DNA from: JBBDLF01 sp040879025
GTDB taxonomy: Bacteria; Pseudomonadota; Gammaproteobacteria; Pseudomonadales; Pseudohongiellaceae
Assembly: GCA_040879025.1 (NCBI GenBank)
Contig: JBBDLF010000001.1
Span: 146,714 to 210,713, forward strand
DNA: 64,000 nucleotides
Direction of reading: 5' to 3'
How positions within the stretch are numbered: position 1 is the stretch's first letter; every line of letters starts with the position of its first letter. The position numbers were made by a program, and so were the translations under genes. The notes under the pieces are model-generated. The model searched no databases and was not told the origin of the DNA. It saw nothing but the letters and a program-made list of their open reading frames with translations. This document shows, piece after piece, positions 7,998 to 15,436 of this stretch.

Positions 7998-9002
7998 ATG
8001 AATAAATTACTGCTAGGCTGTTTTTGTTCGAGCTTGATGTGGGGCTCATTGCCCGCCATGGCCGCGGACAACGGCGAGATACCCCGTACCCCGGACGGCA
8101 AACCTGATCTTCAGGGCATCTGGAGCAACGCCACCCAAACGCCATTGCAACGGCCCGAGGAGTTCGGCACCCAGGCCGAACTGACCGACGAAGAGGCCGC
8201 TGCACTGGAAGCAAGCTGGCGTGCTGTTATCGAAGACCGGGCCTTGCCAAGCGAACCTACCCGCGCCGCACCGGACGAGGGTGAGTCCGTGGGTGGCTAC
8301 AACAATTTCTGGGTAGACCGGGGTACCGATGTCATTGAAATTGACGGGCAATACCGCACCTCGATTGTCGTGGATCCCGCCAATGGCCAGATCCCTTATG
8401 CTGAAAACTGGGAAGGCAAGGACTTTCGGTCGCAACTGCGCGCGATGCCGGGTGTTGAAGCCTATGACGGTCCAGAGCTTCGGCCGGTGGGCGAGCGTTG
8501 CCTGCTTTCCTTTGGTTCCAGCTCAGGGCCGCCGATGATGCCGGTTATGTATAATAATAACTATCAGATCGTCCAGACACCGGACCATGTGATGATTCTG
8601 GTGGAAATGGTGCATGATGCCCGCATTATCCGCATTGACGACGAACACCACACCGACTATGCCAAGTGGATGGGAGATTCCGTTGGGCGCTGGGAAGGTG
8701 ATACCCTGGTGGTCGAAACCGTGGGTTTGCACCCTTACCAGTCACGCTGGGGATTCACCGAGAACGTGAAGGTAACAGAGACGTTCGAAGCGTTGAATGA
8801 CAACAAGATTCTGTACCGGTTCACCGTGGACGACCCGGAAGTTTACGCGCGGCCCTGGAGCGGTGAAATTGCGATGAACCGCCGGCCCGCCGGAGACCGC
8901 ATGTACGAATATGCATGTCATGAGGGCAACTATGCCTTTCCGGGAATTCTCGGAGGAGCCAGGCGGCTTGAAGCGGAGGCCGCTGTGGGCGGGGGTAACT
9001 GA
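7998..9002 (+). CDS. Exported 'DLQGIW' family protein, function unknown (paralogue 1)
   Basis: A 334-residue protein with a signal peptide (MNKLLLGCFCSSLMWGSLPAMA); the ATG at 7998 is preceded by GGAGA, while the longer frame has no site. The mature protein begins with PRTPDGKPDLQGIWSNAT, continues with a TPLQRPEEFG..LTDEEAAALE segment, and has a core with YNNNYQIVQTPDHVMILVEM, RIIRIDD, WMGDSVGRWEGDTLVVET and a C-terminal YEYACHEGNYAFPGIL. The following gene has the same layout. I know this as a widespread uncharacterised secreted family in bacteria with large oxidative repertoires; no enzymatic function is established to my knowledge. The conserved Asp/Glu and Cys-His-Glu end could be a ligand site. 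Confidence 0.8.
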   Translation: MNKLLLGCFCSSLMWGSLPAMAADNGEIPRTPDGKPDLQGIWSNATQTPLQRPEEFGTQAELTDEEAAALEASWRAVIEDRALPSEPTRAAPDEGESVGGYNNFWVDRGTDVIEIDGQYRTSIVVDPANGQIPYAENWEGKDFRSQLRAMPGVEAYDGPELRPVGERCLLSFGSSSGPPMMPVMYNNNYQIVQTPDHVMILVEMVHDARIIRIDDEHHTDYAKWMGDSVGRWEGDTLVVETVGLHPYQSRWGFTENVKVTETFEALNDNKILYRFTVDDPEVYARPWSGEIAMNRRPAGDRMYEYACHEGNYAFPGILGGARRLEAEAAVGGGN

Positions 9003-9099
9003 GGCCGCGCTAGCCACGACCGCTAAAGAGGTCTTGCCGGACCGGGAGAGGGGATTCGCTCTGTTCCGGTTCGAGCATATTATTCATACGGAGATCCCG

Positions 9100-10074
9100 A
9101 TGGCCGTCGCCACTGCTTGTTCACGCCTTGCCGGTATACTGCTGGTAACCATTCTGCCGGCCGCGAACCTGTTCGGCCAAACCCTGACGACATCTTGGGG
9201 TGACCCGGATCTGCAAGGTATCTGGGACCGTCGTACCATCACACCGCTGGAGCGCCCACCGCAGTTCGCGGGCCAGGCCTATCTTACCGAGGAAGAGGTG
9301 GCCGCTTATGAACAGCGGGGCAGAGACAGGGAAGACGGGCGCCCTCCCGATAATCCCAGTACGGCTCCCTCGGTACATGCGCCGGATTTGCTCGATTATG
9401 GCACTACGGTCATTTCCACTCACCAGACGTCGCTGATCGTGGATCCGCCCGACGGACTGATCCCTGATTACACCGAAGCAGCTTTGGCACGCCGTGCCCG
9501 CCAAAGGGAAGCAAGGCGGCAGCGAGGGCCGGCTGACTCCTGGGAGGATCGCAGCCTGTTTGAGCGTTGTCTGACCCTGGGTCTGCCCGGTGGGATGCTG
9601 CCAGGCCCCTACAACAATAATATTCATATATTGCAGACACCGGATGAAGTTCTGATTCTCAACGAGATGATTCATGAGACACGGGTAATTCCGCTGGACG
9701 GGCGACCGCATTCGCCCGCTGAAATGCGGCAATGGCTGGGCAGTTCCAGGGGGTACTGGGACGGAGACACACTGGTCATTGAAACCCGTAACTTTTCCGG
9801 CAAGGCGAGCTTTCGCGGATCCGGTGAAAACCTGCAACTGGTTGAGCGTTTCACCCGGATTGACGAAAACACGCTGGGTTATGAGTTCACGGTTGAAGAT
9901 GAAACCACCTGGGTTCGTCCGTGGACTGTCTCATTTCCGATGCGTCAGACCGAAGGTCCAGTATACGAATATGCCTGTCACGAAGGTAACCGTGGCCTGT
10001 TCAATATCCTGTCGGTAGCCCGCAACCTGGAAAAGCAGGAGGCGGCTGAAAGCGCCCCAAACCGGCCGGACTGA
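9100..10074 (+). CDS. Exported 'DLQGIW' family protein, function unknown (paralogue 2)
   Basis: A 324-residue paralogue of the preceding protein, 97 bp downstream on the same strand. The ATG at 9100 gives a signal peptide (MAVATACSRLAGILLVTILPAANLFGQ) and has a GGAGA nearby. Shared landmarks are WGDPDLQGIWDRRTITPLERP, the LTEEEVAAYEQRG segment, PYNNNIHILQTPDEVLILNEM, YWDGDTLVIETRNF and the closing YEYACHEGN. The arginine-rich stretch ALARRARQREARRQRG near residues 125-145 is not in paralogue 1. Tandem duplication with divergence suggests two related substrates or a two-subunit assembly. Confidence 0.8.
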   Translation: MAVATACSRLAGILLVTILPAANLFGQTLTTSWGDPDLQGIWDRRTITPLERPPQFAGQAYLTEEEVAAYEQRGRDREDGRPPDNPSTAPSVHAPDLLDYGTTVISTHQTSLIVDPPDGLIPDYTEAALARRARQREARRQRGPADSWEDRSLFERCLTLGLPGGMLPGPYNNNIHILQTPDEVLILNEMIHETRVIPLDGRPHSPAEMRQWLGSSRGYWDGDTLVIETRNFSGKASFRGSGENLQLVERFTRIDENTLGYEFTVEDETTWVRPWTVSFPMRQTEGPVYEYACHEGNRGLFNILSVARNLEKQEAAESAPNRPD

Positions 10075-10109
10075 ATCGCACCAGGCTCGGCATGTGATGG
10101 GCCTTGCAC

Positions 10110-10898
10110 CTACTTCAGTGGCGGGTACCAGGCTCCCGTACGCACCTCAATAGCGGTGTCACTCAGCGCGTCGGCGAATTGCCTCAGACTCTCATCCACC
10201 GTGATGCCGCCCGGCAATCCTGACCCTTCATACCCCGGATTGAGCGCGCGCCGTGCATAATCCTGATCGTAGTGATAAACATAGACCGCGTCAGGGCCGA
10301 GAGCCCGGGCGCACTCCGCGGCCGCCGCCGGAGTCATCCTGTTCGGCGGTACATTCATCGCCAGAAACGCCACATCAATACCGGTCAGTTCGGTCACTTC
10401 CGGTACGCATTCGGTCACCCCGGCAAAAAACAGCCGTTGCCCGCCAAGCGTTACCACGTAGCCATTCGCCTCGCCCCTGGGATGAGACGGTTCCCCCGGA
10501 ATAATGTCATAGGCGGGAATAGCTTCAATTGTCATGCCTGCGATTTCCAGCGTGTCACCGTTAGCCATGACAATGCCGTCCGGAACCTGATCGCGGCCAT
10601 TCGCCGCCATGATGATTTGTGTGTCAGGTTTGCGTAACCGGGCAATGGCCTCCACGTCAAGATGATGGCCGACATCGTCCGTCAGCAGAATCAGGTCGGC
10701 TGGCTTCGCACCCTCCAGCCCCAACCGGTTCCAGGGGTCTATCTGTACGACCGTGCCGCGGTATTCCAGTTGCACGCTGGAGTGGATAAGCGGCGTGATT
10801 TCAATATTCCCCTCATCCGCCGGAAACGTATCCGCCATTGCCGATGAACCAAGCAGACATACAAATAAAAAACCGATCGGTACAGTAAGATGGGTCAT
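10110..10898 (-). CDS. Exported metallo-beta-lactamase-fold protein with altered metal motif
   Basis: A 262-residue protein with signal peptide (to about residue 22). The fold is recognisable from ITPLIHSSVQLEYRGTVVQIDPWNR, AKPADLILLTDD, the LGGQRLFFAGVTECVPEV strand and the late VYHYDQ. It resembles the UlaG-like branch of the superfamily. The metal-binding loop, normally T-H-x-H-x-D-H, reads TDDVGHHLD at residues 73-81, so the second histidine is V and the aspartate is H. Metal binding may be changed or lost. It is 21 bp upstream of the end of the PQQ enzyme gene region on the same strand, probably cotranscribed after it. Confidence 0.75.
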   Translation of the reverse strand: MTHLTVPIGFLFVCLLGSSAMADTFPADEGNIEITPLIHSSVQLEYRGTVVQIDPWNRLGLEGAKPADLILLTDDVGHHLDVEAIARLRKPDTQIIMAANGRDQVPDGIVMANGDTLEIAGMTIEAIPAYDIIPGEPSHPRGEANGYVVTLGGQRLFFAGVTECVPEVTELTGIDVAFLAMNVPPNRMTPAAAAECARALGPDAVYVYHYDQDYARRALNPGYEGSGLPGGITVDESLRQFADALSDTAIEVRTGAWYPPLK

Positions 10899-10919
10899 TG
10901 GCAGTCAGGCTCCGTGATA

Positions 10920-13010
10920 TCAATCCGGTAATGAGAACGCCAGCAGTTCACCGGTATAGCCGCCGCCACTGATCGCGATGACGAGGTACTGGCGTCCGTC
11001 GAGCATATAGGTCATGGGTGAACCGCTTTGCGGCGCGGGCATGGCAACCGCGGCCAGTTCAACGCCACTGCGCTTGTCATAGGCGCGTAGCATGGCCCGC
11101 CGTTGTCCGTCCGTGCCGGTTGTCATCTCATCTTCGCCGGCAATCAGCAGGGTTCTGGTTACCAGTGTGCCCACCGAGGCATTCTGGCCGGTGCGGGGTA
11201 AGTCAATATCCTGCAGTAATGGATGATTGCGAATATTTTCAGGCGTTTCACCGTGAGGAGTCTGCCACAGTATTTCTCCGCGGTTCATATCGATAGCGCT
11301 GATGGTGCCATACGGTGGCTTCAGCAGGGGCAGTCCCTGTACACGCAGACCAACCGGCGGAGTGCCCCGTGATGAAACCGGTCGTTCCCGGGCGGCTGCA
11401 TCGAATTCCGCGCGACCACCGCCGGCTGCAGAGCCAGCCCCCGCGGAAGTCCGCGGCCCGGTGGCGGCATTCCCCTGAATATAGGCCATGTCGGACTGAC
11501 CCGGGTAAGGTGGCACGACGCCCAGACTGGTGACGGAACTATTCGACGACACATAGAGAATATTGGTTTCCGGATCAAACGAACCGCCCGGCCAGTTGGT
11601 GCCGCCTCCGGTTGCGGGTGCCATCAGCGTGCCCAGGGGACCGTCGATATGACTGACCACAGGGGGAGTGAACAGCGGGCCCATCTTGTGCCAGGAGGCG
11701 ATTTCCAGGGCCTCCGCGCGCAGGGCGGGAGTGAAGTCGATGAGATCGTCCTCGCCGACCCCTTGCCGGTCGTAGGGGGGAGGCCTGGTGGGAACCGGTT
11801 GCGTGGGCGAATACCACTCGCCGGGTACATTCCCCTGCTCAACAGGCTGTTCTTCGATCGGCCAGACCGGCTCTCCCGTTTCCCGGTTGAATACATACAA
11901 GGCGGCCTGCTTGGTCGGCTGGGCAACGGCTTTGATCGGTTGGCCGTCCACAACGATATCCATCAATATTGGGGCACAGGGAATGTCGTGGTCCCAGATA
12001 CCGTGATGCACCAACTGGTAATGCCATTGCCGTTCTCCGGTATGCAGATCGACAGCAAGCAATGATTCGCTGAACAGATTGTTGCCGGGTCGATAGCCCC
12101 CGTAATAATCGCCGGTGGATACTTCGACGGGCAGATAAACCATTTCCAGTTCCTCATCCACGGAAATCTGAGCCCATACCCCGGTATTGCCGGTGTATTC
12201 CGCGGAACCGTCGAGCCACGATTCATGACCGTACTCACCGGGCATGGGAATGGTATGGAAAATCCAGAGCCGCTCCCCGGTGCGCACATTAAAACCACGG
12301 ACAAAGCCTTTCACATTTTCGCGGCTACGCGGGTTGCCGCCGGTTCGGTGCGCGGCGCCGACTATAACCACGTCTTTGGCAACAATCGGTGTGGCATGCA
12401 GCCCGATTTCGCCGGTAACCGGATCAATCTGCTGATCGAGGTTCTGCTTCAGATCAACCATGCCCCCATCGCCAAATTCCGGCACTGGTCGACCGGTGCC
12501 GGCATCAAGCGCGATGAGCTGGTATCCTGGCGTAACATAAATCACGCGGGCGTCATCGCCTTCCTGCCAGAAAGCCAGGCCGCGGCCGGACAACTGCCGC
12601 GGCGCGGCCTCTCCCCGTGCGCCCTCATCCAGGCTGTACATCCATTTCATTTCCCCGGTGGCCGCATCCAGCGCCACCACAGCACGGCGGGAGCCACCGG
12701 TGGTGTACATGACGCCGTCAATGACCAGCGGGGTAGACTGGAAGTTGTACTCCGGCCGCGGCCCGAGATTGTCCGTTTTAAACCGCCAGGCAACTTCCAG
12801 TTCATTGAAATTGGAACCATCTATCTGGTCCAGAGCGGCATAGCGGGTGTGACCGAGGTCGCCGCCATAGCTGGGCCATTCACCGTCGGGGGCGCCTTGT
12901 TGCGCGAGTGCCAGGGGCGCCGTCAGGCAGCAGTACAACGATAAAGACAGAGTCTTGAAGCTGATTTTGGTGGAACGGTCTTTGGCGGGGCTACGCGATG
13001 TTCTGTGCAT
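10920..13010 (-). CDS. Periplasmic PQQ-dependent dehydrogenase (quinoprotein glucose/alcohol dehydrogenase family)
   Basis: A 696-residue beta-propeller quinoprotein with a signal peptide ending near residue 36 (CCLTAPLALAQ). The mature N-terminus WPSYGGDLGHTRYAALDQI is the family hallmark. Propeller-blade signatures recur, for example VVALDAATGEMKW, LIALDAGTGRPVPEFG, VRGFNVRTGERLWIFH and SAIDMNRGEILWQTPHG. The closing ISGGGYTGELLAFSLPD is also typical. No membrane-anchor domain and no haem motif is present, so electrons must go to a separate acceptor. A proline/glycine/alanine-rich insertion occurs around residues 490-545. The substrate, glucose-like sugar or alcohol, cannot be told from sequence alone. 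Confidence 0.88.
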   Translation of the reverse strand: MHRTSRSPAKDRSTKISFKTLSLSLYCCLTAPLALAQQGAPDGEWPSYGGDLGHTRYAALDQIDGSNFNELEVAWRFKTDNLGPRPEYNFQSTPLVIDGVMYTTGGSRRAVVALDAATGEMKWMYSLDEGARGEAAPRQLSGRGLAFWQEGDDARVIYVTPGYQLIALDAGTGRPVPEFGDGGMVDLKQNLDQQIDPVTGEIGLHATPIVAKDVVIVGAAHRTGGNPRSRENVKGFVRGFNVRTGERLWIFHTIPMPGEYGHESWLDGSAEYTGNTGVWAQISVDEELEMVYLPVEVSTGDYYGGYRPGNNLFSESLLAVDLHTGERQWHYQLVHHGIWDHDIPCAPILMDIVVDGQPIKAVAQPTKQAALYVFNRETGEPVWPIEEQPVEQGNVPGEWYSPTQPVPTRPPPYDRQGVGEDDLIDFTPALRAEALEIASWHKMGPLFTPPVVSHIDGPLGTLMAPATGGGTNWPGGSFDPETNILYVSSNSSVTSLGVVPPYPGQSDMAYIQGNAATGPRTSAGAGSAAGGGRAEFDAAARERPVSSRGTPPVGLRVQGLPLLKPPYGTISAIDMNRGEILWQTPHGETPENIRNHPLLQDIDLPRTGQNASVGTLVTRTLLIAGEDEMTTGTDGQRRAMLRAYDKRSGVELAAVAMPAPQSGSPMTYMLDGRQYLVIAISGGGYTGELLAFSLPD

Positions 13011-13112
13011 GCGGCTGGCTCACAGTGATTAATGTTTTCAACGCGAGTCTATCACAGCCCCGCAGGCTCCAGAAGAACGTCAAAATCCGTGACTCACGCG
13101 AGACAAACCTCT

Positions 13113-13127
13113 TGGTATGCATTACCA
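13113..13127. promoter_or_regulatory. Possible operator between divergent PQQ-region operons
   Basis: Inverted repeat TGGTA with TACCA around a 5-bp TGCAT spacer, in the roughly 200-bp region between the minus-strand PQQ gene and the plus-strand operon starting at 13211. Dyad position suits a regulator of both promoters. Short arms, so it may be chance. Confidence 0.25.
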
Positions 13128-13210
13128 TCAGGTGTGACAGATGAAGAACAACAATCCACGCATTGACTAAAAACAAGATTCCCCTGTGGTACCCGTTCCG
13201 GGAGAGAAAT

Positions 13211-14050
13211 ATGTCAGCCAGTCGGTATCAGGCCCCCATCAGTTTAGTGATCATGCTCATGGTGCTGCCGACATTGTCATCGGCGCAGCGCATTGAACAG
13301 GCGCAACAGATCTGGTCGGCGGATGTGATCAAGGCTCGCGGGCAGCCGGTTATCCCCTTATTTGACGGTTGGTTCACGAACGCCGATGGCACCCACAGTC
13401 TTTGCTACGGCTATTTCAATCTGAACAGCGAACAGGCCCTCGATATTCCTCAGGGAGAAGGCAATCGACTGAGCGATGATCGTTTCTCGGCCATGCTTCC
13501 TACCTATTTCGAGCCCGTGCCCCCGCGTTACCGCCACCGGTTTTGTGTCTTTACCGTGCAGGTGCCGGCAGATTTCGGGCGCGATGAAAAAATTGTCTGG
13601 TCACTCACCAGCGCCGGGGAAACCCTGAGTGTCCCGGGTCATATCATGCCCGCGTTCGTGCTGGATGAGCCGGCGTCGGACGGCCGTGGCGATATCGCTC
13701 CCGCGGTCCGGTTGTCCGCTACCGGCCCGGCGGTCAGGGGCCGTGTCGGCATTACGGCTGAGGAGCGGGTTCACGGCTGGGTGGGTGAACCGGTCACGTT
13801 CGATGTGTGGGTGGAGCATCCGGACGACACGGTCTGGCTGGGCTGGGCAAAACATTCCGGTCCGGGCGAGGTAGTATTTCAGAACGCTGAGTTTGAAACC
13901 GAACTCAACGGTGAGCCGCTTTCGGCAACTGCCGTTTTTTCCACGCCGGGTGACTATGTCATTCGCATGCAGACCATCGACGATACCGCGGCATTCGAGT
14001 TTTATTGCTGCCATACCAACGCGTACTTTAACGTAACGATTAGGGATTAG
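13211..14050 (+). CDS. Exported protein of unknown function, first gene of the oxidase operon
   Basis: A 279-residue protein. The ATG at 13211 follows GGAGAG at 13201-13206 and opens a signal peptide (APISLVIMLMVLPTLSSA). I do not recognise the family. The mature part has a conserved-looking GTHSLCYGYFNLNSEQALDIP segment, IPQGEGNRLSDD, PTYFEPVPPRYRHRFCVFTV, and a C-terminal immunoglobulin-like half (TFDVWVEHPDDTVWLGWAKHSGPGEV...FSTPGDYVIRMQT) ending in YCCHTNAYFNV. It is 11 bp ahead of the cytochrome/monooxygenase-like gene, so it is probably an operon partner, perhaps an accessory or substrate-binding subunit. Four cysteines suggest disulphides. Confidence 0.75.
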   Translation: MSASRYQAPISLVIMLMVLPTLSSAQRIEQAQQIWSADVIKARGQPVIPLFDGWFTNADGTHSLCYGYFNLNSEQALDIPQGEGNRLSDDRFSAMLPTYFEPVPPRYRHRFCVFTVQVPADFGRDEKIVWSLTSAGETLSVPGHIMPAFVLDEPASDGRGDIAPAVRLSATGPAVRGRVGITAEERVHGWVGEPVTFDVWVEHPDDTVWLGWAKHSGPGEVVFQNAEFETELNGEPLSATAVFSTPGDYVIRMQTIDDTAAFEFYCCHTNAYFNVTIRD

Positions 14051-14061
14051 GAGGCGATATC

Positions 14062-15420
14062 ATGAACGCGATCAGCAGGACAACCCAGGGGGCGAGGCAA
14101 CGAAGTCGTGCTTCTATGCTCACCATAACAGGTTTGGCGGGTCTGGCGCTTGGCGGCTTTTCCACTCAGGCCGCCGCTCAGGCTCCCACATTTTCAAAAG
14201 ATGTCGCCCCGATTCTGCAGCGGGCCTGTCAGCAATGCCATAACCCGGAAGGCATCGGGCCGATGTCGCTGATGACCTATGAACAGGTCCGGCCATTTGC
14301 TCCCATCATCAAGGACCGCGTCAGCAAACGGATCATGCCGCCGTGGCATGTGGACCCTCACACCGGAATTCAGCAGTTCAAGAATGACATGTCGCTGAGT
14401 GAAGAGGAAATCACCACCATCGTCTCCTGGGTGGACGCGGGAGGCCCCCGGGGCAATCCCGCCGACCTGCCCGAGCCCATTGAAATTCCCGGCGGAGAGG
14501 ATTGGCAACTGGCTAACCAGCTCGGTCCGCCGGATGTCATCATTAAATCCGCGCCCTATGATGTTATTGCCAACGGGCAGGATCAATGGTGGACACCCAA
14601 CGTCAGGTTTGAAGGCCTTGACGAGGAACGCTGGTTGCGGGCCGCCGAATTCAAGCCTTCCTATCCACTGGGCAAAAGAGTTGTGCATCATGGCCATGCC
14701 GTGCTGATTCCCGAAGGTGAAAGGCGCCAGGTGGCACTCGCTCGTTATGGTGTTGGCAAGTCGTGGGAAATGTATCCGGACGGCGTTGGCATGCGCGTAC
14801 CTCCCAATGGAACCATTGCCTGGAACCTGCATTATTTTCCAGTGGGAGCCAGCGGCGAAGGAGATGTCGTTGAAGTGGGCCTGTGGTTTTATCCGGAAGG
14901 CCAGACCCCGGAACTGGAAACTGCCGGTGAAGCAATGTTTCGCGTTGATGGCGGTAACGGGATGGCACGGGGCCAGGATATCGTGATTCCACCTCACAGC
15001 TATCAGGTATTACAGGGCACGCATGTGCTGGAAGAGCCGGCGGTTATTCACAGCTATCGCCCGCATTTGCATATGCGCGGCAAAGTCATGACCATGGAAG
15101 CGATTTATCCGGACGGTCGCAAGGAAGTGCTCAGCCAGGTGGACAAGTACAATCACAATTGGCAGATCTCCTACCTCTACGAGGATGATGTTAAACCGCT
15201 GTTACCGGCAGGAACGGTTCTGCAGTTCACTTCGGTTTTTGACAATACGGCCAATAATCCGATTAATCCCGACCCGGAGCAGTGGGTGGTTTTCGGTCGG
15301 CGCGGGGTGGACGAGATGAGTCATGCCTGGGTTGGAATTACCTACCTGAACCAGGAACAATTCGCCCGTGCCCAACAAGAAAGGGAAACGGTGCAGCAGC
15401 CGTTGACCATAGGTAACTGA
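14062..15420 (+). CDS. Exported cytochrome c - copper monooxygenase-like protein
   Basis: A 452-residue periplasmic protein with a strong AGGAGG site just before its ATG. The signal region runs to about residue 40 (GGFSTQAAAQ). A haem-c motif CQQCH at residues 56-60 follows FSKDVAPILQRA, and SKRIMPPWHVDPHTGIQQF lies downstream. The C-terminal half resembles copper type II monooxygenase C-terminal modules, with VVHHGHAVLI, the motif YRPHLHMRGKVMTME, NWQISYLY and VFDNTANNPINPDP. It is a shorter paralogue of the 5.8-7.6 kb protein, without the redoxin domain. The PQQ-cytochrome gene starts 16 bp downstream, so an electron route from copper or haem to the quinoprotein partner is plausible but inferred. 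Confidence 0.8.
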   Translation: MNAISRTTQGARQRSRASMLTITGLAGLALGGFSTQAAAQAPTFSKDVAPILQRACQQCHNPEGIGPMSLMTYEQVRPFAPIIKDRVSKRIMPPWHVDPHTGIQQFKNDMSLSEEEITTIVSWVDAGGPRGNPADLPEPIEIPGGEDWQLANQLGPPDVIIKSAPYDVIANGQDQWWTPNVRFEGLDEERWLRAAEFKPSYPLGKRVVHHGHAVLIPEGERRQVALARYGVGKSWEMYPDGVGMRVPPNGTIAWNLHYFPVGASGEGDVVEVGLWFYPEGQTPELETAGEAMFRVDGGNGMARGQDIVIPPHSYQVLQGTHVLEEPAVIHSYRPHLHMRGKVMTMEAIYPDGRKEVLSQVDKYNHNWQISYLYEDDVKPLLPAGTVLQFTSVFDNTANNPINPDPEQWVVFGRRGVDEMSHAWVGITYLNQEQFARAQQERETVQQPLTIGN

Positions 15421-15436
15421 TGAGGGCAGTAAACAA

